NCBI RefSeq assembly: GCF_014650915.1
Contig: NZ_BMVW01000007.1
Span: 310,001-374,000, forward strand
Source of the DNA: Streptomyces poonensis
GTDB lineage: Bacteria; Actinomycetota; Actinomycetes; Streptomycetales; Streptomycetaceae
Length of the DNA: 64,000 nt
Reading direction: 5' to 3'
Made by a program: the position numbers and the translations under genes
Notes under the pieces: model-generated
The model's database searches: none
What the model was told of the DNA's origin: nothing
What the model saw: the letters and a program-made list of their open reading frames with translations, nothing else
In this document: positions 26,930-34,011 of the stretch, piece after piece
Layout: every line of letters begins with the position of its first letter
Numbering within the stretch: the first letter of the stretch is position 1

Positions 26930-27118
26930 GTGTCCGACCCCGTGTGGCAGAAGTCCAGCTTCTCCGGTGACGACGCGAGCCGGGACTGTGTGGAAGTCGC
27001 CGGCGCGGTGGACGGACTTGCTCTGCTGCTGCGCGAGTCCGACTCACCCACCACTGTTCTCCGCGTATCCCCGAGCAGCTTGCACGCACTGCTGCGCGTA
27101 GTGCGGCCGGTGAAGTGA
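26930..27118 (+). CDS. DUF397 small protein
   Basis: The 62-residue protein from GTG 26930 has the standard DUF397 plan: WQKSSFSGDDASRDCVEVA then LLLRESDSP and LRVSPSSLHALLRVV. DUF397 proteins pair with XRE/DUF5753 regulators and may modulate or be controlled by them. Their biochemical action is unresolved. It lies 11 nt after the XRE stop and is surely co-transcribed. Confidence 0.92.
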   Translation: MSDPVWQKSSFSGDDASRDCVEVAGAVDGLALLLRESDSPTTVLRVSPSSLHALLRVVRPVK

Positions 27119-27160
27119 TCAGCGAGGTGTCCGCGGCAGGACTCGTCTCCCCGTGGTCTG

Positions 27161-27823
27161 TCAGGACACCACCGCACGGGCGATCAAAGTGCCGATGTGG
27201 TCGTGCTCCGGAGCCTCCAGGACCTGTACGTTCGCTTCCTCGAACCCGGCCTTGAGCAGGAGGCTTTCCCACTTCCGTGGCGTGTGGCTGTACCGGTACG
27301 TATACATGGCCTTGCCCGCGAACCCACCCTTGTACATGCCCTGCGGGCCGTACGCACCCGGGATGGCCGGGGGCTGAGAGAACGCGAGCACACCACCGGG
27401 ATTCAACCGCTCAGCAATCAAAGGAAGTAGCTTCGCCGGGTCGGTGAACCACACCGCCCCGAAGATCGAATACACGGCGTCGTAGGTCTCTGTCTCGGTG
27501 CTCAGATGCTCCAGCACTTCTGCGCAGACGAACCGTGCGCCCAACGGCCCCCATCGCTCCGTGATATTCCCGATCATGACGGGCGAGAGATCCACGCCCG
27601 TTGCCTTCACTCCTTGCTGCACGAGATACGCGAGCGCCCGCCCCGTGCCGCATCCGAGTTCCAGCGCGGTCGCCGGATCGCCCAGCAGTTCGGGTCCGGG
27701 CCCGTGCCCGGCGTACTGCGTCCAGCAGAAAACGGGGCTGGAGTCGAACACCTTGTCTTTGGTGCTCTCCGCGAAGGTGTCCCAGAGTTCGCGTTCACTG
27801 TCGATGTTGTGTCGTGCGGGCAA
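27161..27823 (-). CDS. Class I SAM-dependent methyltransferase
   Basis: The 220-residue protein has motif I ALELGCGTGRALAYL at about residues 53-67, the acidic VDLSPVMIG after it, and a post-core LNPGGVLAFSQPPA. The start is TTG 27823 with a weak GAGGG upstream, which suggests low expression or coupling. Residues GAYGPQGMYKGGFAGKAMYT near 155 resemble small-molecule O-/N-methyltransferases of the UbiE type. It lies 90 bp downstream of the unrecognised 160-residue gene on the same strand, with a hairpin between. The substrate is unknown. Confidence 0.82.
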   Translation of the reverse strand: MPARHNIDSERELWDTFAESTKDKVFDSSPVFCWTQYAGHGPGPELLGDPATALELGCGTGRALAYLVQQGVKATGVDLSPVMIGNITERWGPLGARFVCAEVLEHLSTETETYDAVYSIFGAVWFTDPAKLLPLIAERLNPGGVLAFSQPPAIPGAYGPQGMYKGGFAGKAMYTYRYSHTPRKWESLLLKAGFEEANVQVLEAPEHDHIGTLIARAVVS

Positions 27824-27861
27824 CGGGGGGCTTCCCTCTGTGTCGAAGTGGGCCGGCGGGT

Positions 27862-27894
27862 GCCCCGCCCCTCCTGCGGACTCGGGGGCGGGGC
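27862..27894 (-). terminator. 10-bp hairpin between the 160-residue gene and methyltransferase
   Basis: GCCCCGCCCC (27862-27871) pairs with GGGGCGGGGC (27885-27894). It lies in the gap of a same-strand pair, so it could attenuate rather than terminate. Confidence 0.5.
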
Positions 27895-27913
27895 GGGGCG
27901 TGCCAGTCCCGTG

Positions 27914-28396
27914 TCAGTGGCTGTCGGGGACCTTGTTGTCACACGGTGAGCAGTCGGAGGCGTCCACCTCCCACAGCTCGTCATCCACGGCGAAGCCGTT
28001 CCTGCGCAGCAGTTCGGCCGTGCGCGTCACGGTGCCGTCCCGGCGACGCTCGATCAGCGGAGAGTGGTGCTTGTACCGCCCGCCGTTGTACTCCTCGCAC
28101 AGGGCGAAGTACAGCGGCGTGTCGAGGATGAGCTGATGGACACCGATGTCCACGGTGTACCCCACGCCCATGTCCACGCCGGGGTTCTCCATGGCGGTGA
28201 TCAGGTAGGCGATGCCCTGGTCGAGGATGCGTTCGGCCAGGCTGCGGACGGCCACGCTGTCCCGGAGCAGAAGTGCCACCTCGCGCTCCCACAGGTCGGT
28301 CACGCCCACGTCCGCGACCAGATGCGGAACACGCTCTTGTACTGCGTTGAGGATGATGCGCGGATCGCGGGTCCGCGTCTGGACTGCTGTGCTCAT
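27914..28396 (-). CDS. Uncharacterised 160-residue protein with Cys-containing tail
   Basis: The start is ATG 28396 behind GGAGGAG. I do not firmly recognise the family. The middle reads ENPGVDMGVGYTVDIGVHQL, then ILDTPLYFALCEEYNGG and KHHSPLIERRRDG. It recalls actinobacterial proteins with a VDxGWHxFILxT...HHxP pattern (glycine-rich domain-like), with GVH where GWH is usual. The last 17 residues, EVDASDCSPCDNKVPDSH-like, form a short polar tail with a CxxC. The neighbouring methyltransferase is probably functionally linked. A modified-peptide role is possible but is only speculation. Confidence 0.55.
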   Translation of the reverse strand: MSTAVQTRTRDPRIILNAVQERVPHLVADVGVTDLWEREVALLLRDSVAVRSLAERILDQGIAYLITAMENPGVDMGVGYTVDIGVHQLILDTPLYFALCEEYNGGRYKHHSPLIERRRDGTVTRTAELLRRNGFAVDDELWEVDASDCSPCDNKVPDSH

Positions 28397-28488
28397 GCTG
28401 TGTCTCCTCCTGCTGCTGGGAGTGGTGCACTGCACTTGCTGGCCCGGCAAGCCGACTCAGCTTCACGGCGCGACCGGCCGGGGCTTGG

Positions 28489-28531
28489 CCCGCTCCCCGC
28501 TGGGGAGCCTCACCAACCAGCGGGGAGCGGG
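28489..28531 (-). terminator. 15-bp perfect hairpin
   Basis: Arms 28489-28503 and 28517-28531 are exact reverse complements with a 13-nt loop, between two same-strand genes. This isolates the small Cys-rich gene from the 160-residue gene. Confidence 0.85.
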
Positions 28532-28566
28532 AACTCACGGGTGCGCTGGGGTGGGCCGTCTGAGGC

Positions 28567-28866
28567 TCACACCCCGCCCTTGCTGCGCTTGTTGATCTCG
28601 GCGACCCTGTCGCTCAGGCGCTCGGCCAACGATTGAGCCGGTGGCTCGTAGTCGGGACACCTCGGGTTACCGCACTCACATTTCGGCCAGCGCAGGGCCG
28701 AACCAGGGGCGAGGTCGGCACCTTCCGGACCAGGGCTGCTCTTCGGCACCCTGAGCACGCCGCCTCCGCCGAATGCTCCGGAGAGACGGGAAAGGAACTG
28801 TCGGGCCTCATTACTGTCTAGGTGATCAGCCGCTTCGGTCCTATGTGCCCTGCTGTCACTCACCAT
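28567..28866 (-). CDS. Small Cys-rich hypothetical protein
   Basis: The 99-residue protein has a single cluster KCECGNPRCPDYEPP (C-x-C-x4-C) near residue 65 that could bind zinc, and a C-terminal helix LAERLSDRVAEINKRSKGG. ATG 28866 and GTG 28863 both follow AGGAG. GTG has the better 5-nt spacing, so the true start may be one codon later. It lies 33 bp downstream of the XRE/DUF5753 stop and may be the last gene of that operon, ending at the 15-bp hairpin. No family was recognised. Confidence 0.5.
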   Translation of the reverse strand: MVSDSRAHRTEAADHLDSNEARQFLSRLSGAFGGGGVLRVPKSSPGPEGADLAPGSALRWPKCECGNPRCPDYEPPAQSLAERLSDRVAEINKRSKGGV

Positions 28867-28899
28867 GGCTCCTATATTCTGCGAGCCATGGCTGAACTT

Positions 28900-29730
28900 C
28901 TAGCCTGTTTCTTGTTCCCGCAAGAAGTTGTTCCGGATGTCTTCGATCAGATTCCGCATGTCTTCACCGGTCAGTGCTATCCGCTGGAACCCTTCGAACT
29001 TTTCAACGTAAAGATCCACGTCCCGTGGGTCAGTGACGACGACCTCAGCGTGTACCGTTTCCACGGTCGCCATGCGGTCGTCGCGGATTACGAACGCGTG
29101 GTTAGCAATATCGTGTTGCTGAATCTCTAGCGGAACTACACGAATGTCCACATGAGAGAGTCGCGAAATGGAAGCGATACGGTCAAGCTGTGCAGCCATC
29201 ATCTGTGGTGGCACGATGCGCCAGCGTAGAACTGGTTCCGTGATGACGAACCGCAGTGACTTTGTGTTGTCGTAGAGAACTGCTTGCCGTTCAAGCCGAC
29301 CATTGATCGTTTGCGTGAGTGCGTCCTCACTGAGATTATGGCGTTGCAGAATAGCTCGGATGTACTCGGGAGTCTGGAGAAGTCCCGGAACTAGTGCGGG
29401 CTGAAACAGCCGCAGCATCGACATCTGGGCTTCCAGGGCCTTGGCGGCCTGCTGGCCCTTGTGGACCCCCATCCGCTTGAGCAGACGCCATGCTGTCGCT
29501 TCTGTCGCCGACGCGCGTGCGGCCTCTGTGTACTCCGCCTTGACCTCGTCCGAGACGCCGATTGCGGTCAGGATGCGCTCTACGTCCGTCGTACTGGGCG
29601 CCAGCTTCGCATTCTCGATCTTGGACAGTTTGGACGGAGACATGAGGGCGCTGCGGGCCACCGCCTTGGCTTCCTTGTCGGATGCCACTCGCAGCGCCCG
29701 CAGCGCGGCTCCAAGCTGTGCCCTGTTCAC
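28900..29730 (-). CDS. XRE-family regulator with DUF5753 (second system)
   Basis: From GTG 29730, which overlaps the DUF6879 stop as GTGA, the protein has 276 residues. Earlier in-frame starts up to ATG 29751 exist but would overlap more. The N-terminal helix-turn-helix (LGAALRALRVASDKEAKAVA, LMSPSKLSKIENAKLAPS) is followed by DUF5753 blocks FQPALVPGLLQTPEYIRAIL and LSHVDIRVVPLEI. The C-terminus differs from the 26-kb paralogue. Codon use is less GC-biased than in the surroundings (many ATT, AAT, AAA), which suggests recent acquisition. It belongs to a three-gene unit with DUF6879 and a 63-residue protein. Confidence 0.88.
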   Translation of the reverse strand: MNRAQLGAALRALRVASDKEAKAVARSALMSPSKLSKIENAKLAPSTTDVERILTAIGVSDEVKAEYTEAARASATEATAWRLLKRMGVHKGQQAAKALEAQMSMLRLFQPALVPGLLQTPEYIRAILQRHNLSEDALTQTINGRLERQAVLYDNTKSLRFVITEPVLRWRIVPPQMMAAQLDRIASISRLSHVDIRVVPLEIQQHDIANHAFVIRDDRMATVETVHAEVVVTDPRDVDLYVEKFEGFQRIALTGEDMRNLIEDIRNNFLREQETG

Positions 29731-30251
29731 GCCCCGTACTTTGCCCACCATTCGGTGAACGGTTCCGCGTGCGCGAGTGCCGTGTCACGGAACCTGGTGA
29801 ATTCTTTCGTCTGTTCCGGCCCCAGTACTTCAGAGCCGAGGTACTTCCCGGCCTCGTCGTAGTTCATCACGGCCACGGACTCGGAGTCGAAGAACCAGAA
29901 GTCCGGGACGTTCTCCAACGGGTTGGGCTTGTCGGTGGTGTCGAGGATGAAGAACTCTTCGCCCCCGGTCATATTCTTCCGGTAGCCCCACCCCAGTTCG
30001 AAGCAAAGGTATTCCGTGAGTGGGCGCGACAGAATGTGCACCCGGTAGATCCGCTTTCCCTTTTCGGTGTGTGAGCGAAGTTCCTCCACCCAGCCTTCGT
30101 TGTAGTCGTCCGGCTGCGGCTCCCCGGCCAGGAAGGCGTGATAGGCGTCGACGTTCCCGGACTTGCTGTAGTCGTCCAGGGTCTCCAGGCGGAATGCCTC
30201 ACGCGTGAACGAGTCGAATAGGTCACCGAGGGTCTTAGATGAGGTTGTCAC
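29727..30251 (-). CDS. DUF6879 family protein
   Basis: The 174-residue protein starts at GTG 30251 and overlaps both neighbours (17 nt with the 63-residue gene, 4 nt with the XRE gene). It matches my recollection of DUF6879: LFDSFTREAFRLETLDDYS, then WVEELRSHTEKGKRIYRVHI, FELGWGYRKNMTGGEEFFIL and FWFFDSESVAVMNYDEAG. DUF6879 proteins are regularly encoded next to XRE/DUF5753 regulators in streptomycetes, taking the place of DUF397. Enzymatic function is unknown and no signal peptide or membrane segment is visible. Confidence 0.8.
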   Translation of the reverse strand: MTTSSKTLGDLFDSFTREAFRLETLDDYSKSGNVDAYHAFLAGEPQPDDYNEGWVEELRSHTEKGKRIYRVHILSRPLTEYLCFELGWGYRKNMTGGEEFFILDTTDKPNPLENVPDFWFFDSESVAVMNYDEAGKYLGSEVLGPEQTKEFTRFRDTALAHAEPFTEWWAKYGA

Positions 30252-30426
30252 GAATGGCCTTCTGGATCAGTTCCATCGGGATTTCGACCAGGGTTTCGTG
30301 AGCGGGAATCCGAAGTCCGTGGTCTGTCGGCGTCTCACCCTGTACCAGGAGGGTGCCGCGATCCGTTGCGTAGATCGTCGGGCAGTCCTTGATGTCGCAT
30401 GTGCTGACCAGCTTGGTGACCTTCAT
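30235..30426 (-). CDS. 63-residue hypothetical protein
   Basis: The small protein begins MKVTKLVSTCDIKDCPTIYA, contains GTLLVQGETP and ends EIPMELIQKAIRDNLI. The compact beta-rich start with CxxxxC and the C-terminal helix recur in short proteins found upstream of DUF6879 genes, as far as I recall. ATG 30426 follows AGGGGAA. It is the first gene of the three-gene XRE unit, and its stop overlaps the DUF6879 start by 17 nt, so translation is coupled. Function unknown. Confidence 0.65.
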   Translation of the reverse strand: MKVTKLVSTCDIKDCPTIYATDRGTLLVQGETPTDHGLRIPAHETLVEIPMELIQKAIRDNLI

Positions 30427-30621
30427 GGTCTGGGTTCCCCTCTCCCATGCCGCTGCCAGTACCCCCGCACCTGCGTTGATGCTCCCGAGGGCGGGGCGTA
30501 TGGGTCAAGCGATCACGGTTGACGGAACAGGAAACCGCGTAACCTGCCCCGAGCCGGAGGCCCTCTCTAGGAGGGGTGTTCGCACAGGTCCGAGCCGTAT
30601 GACCTGTAAAGCACCCAGACA

Positions 30622-30671
30622 CACGCGCGTGGGGCCCCCTTCCCCACCCGGAAGGGGGCCCCACGCGCGTG
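30622..30671. terminator. 22-bp perfect hairpin at the island's right edge
   Basis: Arms 30622-30643 and 30650-30671 are exact reverse complements around CCACCC. It ends 4 bp before the glycosyltransferase stop, so it terminates that gene and insulates it from the accessory island. Confidence 0.93.
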
Positions 30672-30675
30672 ACAC

Positions 30676-31704
30676 TCAGTTCTTGGTCAGCACCGCCGGC
30701 CGCCGCGACGCGATGACCTTCTTCGCCAGCGACCTGGGGCTGGTCAGGAAGCCGTAGCCCCACGACATGTGCATCGTGGCGAGGGCGACGGGGATCTGCA
30801 GGCGGGCTTTCAGCGGCAGGCCCTTGCCCGCGGGCAGCGAGCCGGCCACGATCGCCGCGAGGTAGCCGCCGGGGACGATGAAACCCCAGGGCGTGAGGAC
30901 CGCGCCCACCACGATGCCCGCCGCGATGGCGCACACCGCGGTCGGCGGGGCGAGGTAGCGCAGGTTGATCGAGCCCTCGTGGTAGCGGGCGACGACGTGC
31001 CGCCAGCGGCCGTAGTCCTTGTACTGCTTGGCCAGCGCCTTCACGCTCGGGCGCGGCCGGTACGACACCCTGAGCTCGGGCGAGAACCAGATCAGGCCGC
31101 CCGCCTCGCGGATACGGAAGTTCAGCTCCCAGTCCTGGGCGCGGATGAACTCCTCGTTGTAGCCGCCCTGCTGCTCCAGGGCCTCCCGCCGGAACACGCC
31201 CAGGTACACGGTCTCGGCCTCGCCCGCCGCGCCGCCCGTGTGGAACGCCGCGTTGCCCACACCGATCTTCGACGTCATGGCGGCGGCGACCGCGTGCTCC
31301 CAGTCGTTCTCGCCCTCGGCGTGCATGATGCCGCCCACGTTCTGCGCGCCGGTCTCCGCCAGCAGCCGTACGGCCGTGGCGATGTAGTTCGGCGAGAGCA
31401 TGCCGTGGCCGTCGACGCGGACGACGACGGGGTGCCGGGACGCCTTGATCGCGGCGTTCAGCGCGGCGGGCGTGCGGCCGGTCGGGTTGGGGACGGTGTG
31501 CACGCGCGGGTCTTCCCGGACCAGCTCGGCGGCGATCTCGTCCGTACGGTCCGTGGAGGGACCGAGGGCGATCACGACCTCCATCTCGCCGGCGTACTCC
31601 TGGGCGAGGATCGCTTGGACGGCGCCGCGCAGATGCCGCTCCTCGTTGAGGACGGGCATGATGACGGACACGGCGGGAAGCTGCACGTCGGGCATGGCGT
31701 TCAT
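30676..31704 (-). CDS. GT2-family glycosyltransferase, membrane-associated
   Basis: The 342-residue protein has a GT-A domain: PAVSVIMPVLNEERHLRGAV, ALGPSTDRTDEIAAEL, and DGHG at the metal-binding D-x-D position (VRVDGHGMLSP), then FIRAQDWELNFRIREAGG, the acceptor-side ED/QDWEL motif. Two or three C-terminal hydrophobic segments (VCAIAAGIVVGAVLTPWGFI) anchor it. It resembles succinoglycan-type glycosyltransferases. It is divergent from the first LCP gene, which fits secondary cell-wall polymer assembly. TAACGT 9 nt before ATG 31704 may be its -10. ATG 31695 is an alternative start. Confidence 0.9.
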   Translation of the reverse strand: MNAMPDVQLPAVSVIMPVLNEERHLRGAVQAILAQEYAGEMEVVIALGPSTDRTDEIAAELVREDPRVHTVPNPTGRTPAALNAAIKASRHPVVVRVDGHGMLSPNYIATAVRLLAETGAQNVGGIMHAEGENDWEHAVAAAMTSKIGVGNAAFHTGGAAGEAETVYLGVFRREALEQQGGYNEEFIRAQDWELNFRIREAGGLIWFSPELRVSYRPRPSVKALAKQYKDYGRWRHVVARYHEGSINLRYLAPPTAVCAIAAGIVVGAVLTPWGFIVPGGYLAAIVAGSLPAGKGLPLKARLQIPVALATMHMSWGYGFLTSPRSLAKKVIASRRPAVLTKN

Positions 31705-31833
31705 AGGACGCTCACGTTACCGCGAACGGGCGACACCGACGCGCGCCGTCCGGCCTGGAACATCATCCGCAGATCGTACGGGCCTACGGTGCTCACGGAT
31801 CCCACGGCCCCGTCCTCGCGGAGGTGTCACCCC

Positions 31834-33312
31834 GTGCCCGCACCACCCCGCCGCCCCGCCCGCCCGCAGCCTTCCGACGGCTCGCCGCGCCGGAAGGGGG
31901 ACGGCGGCCCGGGGCGGCCGCCCGGACGGCGGCGAACCGGCTGGGCCCTGCGGGCGGTGACCGCGCTGTCGGTGGTGGTGCTCGCCTCCGCCGGTATCGG
32001 GCACGCGGTGCTCACCGGCCTCGACGACGACATCGCCCGGGTCGACCCCTTCAAGGACATGAAGAACCGTCCCGAGGCCGGCCACGGCATGAACGTCCTG
32101 GTCGTCGGCACGGACGGCCGCGACAGGATCGGCGCCGAGGAGCGCGAGAAGTACCGGCTCGGCGGCACCCCCTGCCGCTGCACGGACACGATGATGATCG
32201 TGCACATCTCGGCGGACCGGGAGCACGCCAGCGTGGTGAGCCTGCCGCGCGACTCGTACGCCGAGGTGCCGCCGCACATCGACGCCACCACCGGCCGGCG
32301 GCACCGCGCGCACCCGGTGAAGCTGAACGCCGCGTACGCCGAGGGCGGCCCCGAGCTGACCGTGCGCACGGTCGAGCACATGACCAAGGTCAAGGTCGAC
32401 CACTATCTGGAGATCGACTTCATCAGCTTCATGCGGACCGTGGACGTGCTCGGCGGCGTCGAGATCTGCACCGCGCAGCCGCTCGACGACCCGGTGACCG
32501 GTCTCAGGCTGCCGCCGGGCGCGCACCGGCTGGACGGCGGGCAGGCCCTGCAGTACGTGCGCTCCCGGCACGCGGACGGCTCCTCCGACCTCGGCCGGAT
32601 GCAGCGCCAGCAGCGGTTCATGGCCTCGCTCGTCGCGCAGGCCACCTCCTCCGGGGTGCTGCTGAACCCGATGAAGTTCCAGGACGTCATCCAGGCCGTG
32701 GTGGGCTCGGTGCGCGCGGACAAGCAGTTCGGCGCGGAGGAGCTGCTCGGCCTGGGGCGGGCGATGCGCAACTTCTCGCCCGCCTCCTCCGAGTTCACCA
32801 CGGTCCCCATCGGGCGGATGGGCTACGAGGTGAAGGGCATCGGCTCGACGCTGAAGTGGGACGACAAGAAGGCGTCCGGCCTCTTCGCGGCCCTGCGCGC
32901 CGACCGTCCGCTCGCCCCGCACAAGGTGCGCCGGGGGCGCGGGCCGCTGCGCGTCGAGGTGGCCCCGCAGCACATCCGCGTCCAGGTGGAGAACGGCACC
33001 ACGGTCACCGGGCTCGGCCGGCGGATCGACGACGCGCTCGCGGCCACCGGGTTCCGCACCACGCGGACGCCCGTGAACTCGGTGGAGCGAAGGGTGACGC
33101 GCACGGTCGTCGCGTACGACCCGCGCTGGGACCGCTCGGCCCGTTCCCTGGCGGCGGCCCTGCCGGGCAGCGAGCTGCGGGCCGTGCCGAACCAGGGGCC
33201 GACGCTGAAGGTGATCGCCGGGACCGATTTCGAGCGGGTGCGGAAGGTGCGGGCAGCGGGCTCGCCCCCGGAGCCCGGGGTGATGCGCGGGGACGAGGTG
33301 GCCTGCAGGTGA
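31834..33312 (+). CDS. LytR-CpsA-Psr (LCP) family transferase 1
   Basis: GTG 31834 follows GGAGG and gives 492 residues. A cytosolic Arg/Pro-rich tail (1-35) precedes one transmembrane helix (about 38-58). The LCP domain (about 90-290) shows LVVGTDGRDRIG, RCTDTMMIVHI, VSLPRDSYAEVP, KLNAAYAEGGPELTVRTVE and YVRSRHADGSSDLGRMQRQQ. A LytR_C domain (IRVQVENGTTVTGLGRRIDD) ends the protein. LCP enzymes attach undecaprenyl-linked glycopolymers to peptidoglycan outside the membrane, using Asp/Arg residues in these motifs. It is the first of four LCP genes in 8 kb. Confidence 0.93.
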   Translation: MPAPPRRPARPQPSDGSPRRKGDGGPGRPPGRRRTGWALRAVTALSVVVLASAGIGHAVLTGLDDDIARVDPFKDMKNRPEAGHGMNVLVVGTDGRDRIGAEEREKYRLGGTPCRCTDTMMIVHISADREHASVVSLPRDSYAEVPPHIDATTGRRHRAHPVKLNAAYAEGGPELTVRTVEHMTKVKVDHYLEIDFISFMRTVDVLGGVEICTAQPLDDPVTGLRLPPGAHRLDGGQALQYVRSRHADGSSDLGRMQRQQRFMASLVAQATSSGVLLNPMKFQDVIQAVVGSVRADKQFGAEELLGLGRAMRNFSPASSEFTTVPIGRMGYEVKGIGSTLKWDDKKASGLFAALRADRPLAPHKVRRGRGPLRVEVAPQHIRVQVENGTTVTGLGRRIDDALAATGFRTTRTPVNSVERRVTRTVVAYDPRWDRSARSLAAALPGSELRAVPNQGPTLKVIAGTDFERVRKVRAAGSPPEPGVMRGDEVACR

Positions 33313-33342
33313 GGCGTACCCCCGGCTCCCTGGCGGTGACTC

Positions 33343-33891
33343 TCAGTCCTCGAAGCCCTCGGCCGCCCGCTGCTCGCGCAGCTCCATGATCGCCCGCCGC
33401 CGGGCCAGCCGGTGGGTGCGGCGGATCTGGGCCTCCTGGTAGCGCCGCTTGTCCCGCTCGGTCTCCGGTATCACCGGGGGCACCTGGCGGGGCTTGCCGT
33501 CGGCGTCCACCGCGGCGAAGACCAGATAGGCCGAGCCGACCTGCTGGGGCGGCGCCGACTCGTTCCACCGCTCGGCCAGCACGCGGACGCCCACCTCCAT
33601 CGAGGTCCGCCCGGTCCAGTTCACCTGTGCCTTCACATGCACCAGGTCGCCCACCCGCACGGGCTCCAGGAAGGCCATCTCGTCCATGGAGGCGGTGACG
33701 GCCGGTCCGCCGGAGTGCCGTCCGGCCACCGCGCCCGCCGCGTCGTCGACGAGCTTCATGATCACGCCGCCGTGCACCGTCCCCAGCAGGTTGGTGTCGT
33801 TGTGGGTCATGATGTGGCTGAGGGTGGTACGGGAGGCGGAGGTGGGCTTGCCCGGGATGTCGGACTCCGGGGCTGCGGCCTGGTCTGTCAT
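33343..33891 (-). CDS. Hotdog-fold acyl-CoA thioesterase
   Basis: From ATG 33891 (AAGGTGG, about 6 nt) the protein has 182 residues. The hotdog helix reads TNLLGTVHGGVIMKLVDDAA, typical of BACH/YciA-like thioesterases in which the Asp is catalytic, followed by VTASMDEMAFLEPVRVGDLV. The C-terminal ~50 residues are Arg-rich and lie outside the domain. It would hydrolyse fatty acyl-CoAs in the cytosol. It is convergent with LCP1 and divergent from LCP2, with no obvious functional tie to them. Confidence 0.88.
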   Translation of the reverse strand: MTDQAAAPESDIPGKPTSASRTTLSHIMTHNDTNLLGTVHGGVIMKLVDDAAGAVAGRHSGGPAVTASMDEMAFLEPVRVGDLVHVKAQVNWTGRTSMEVGVRVLAERWNESAPPQQVGSAYLVFAAVDADGKPRQVPPVIPETERDKRRYQEAQIRRTHRLARRRAIMELREQRAAEGFED

Positions 33892-34011
33892 ACCGTCCAC
33901 CTTATGCCGGGGCGCGCGGGGCCAGGCTCTGCATCAGCTCTGCAACAGCCGCGCCCCGGAATCACCCCGACCCTTGTCCAGTACACAGTACGGACCTGCA
34001 CACTGGTCCGC

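Noticed and set aside
27914..28396. A confident RiPP precursor call
   Set aside because: Only a short two-Cys tail and a nearby methyltransferase support it. There is no leader-type peptide, protease or transporter.
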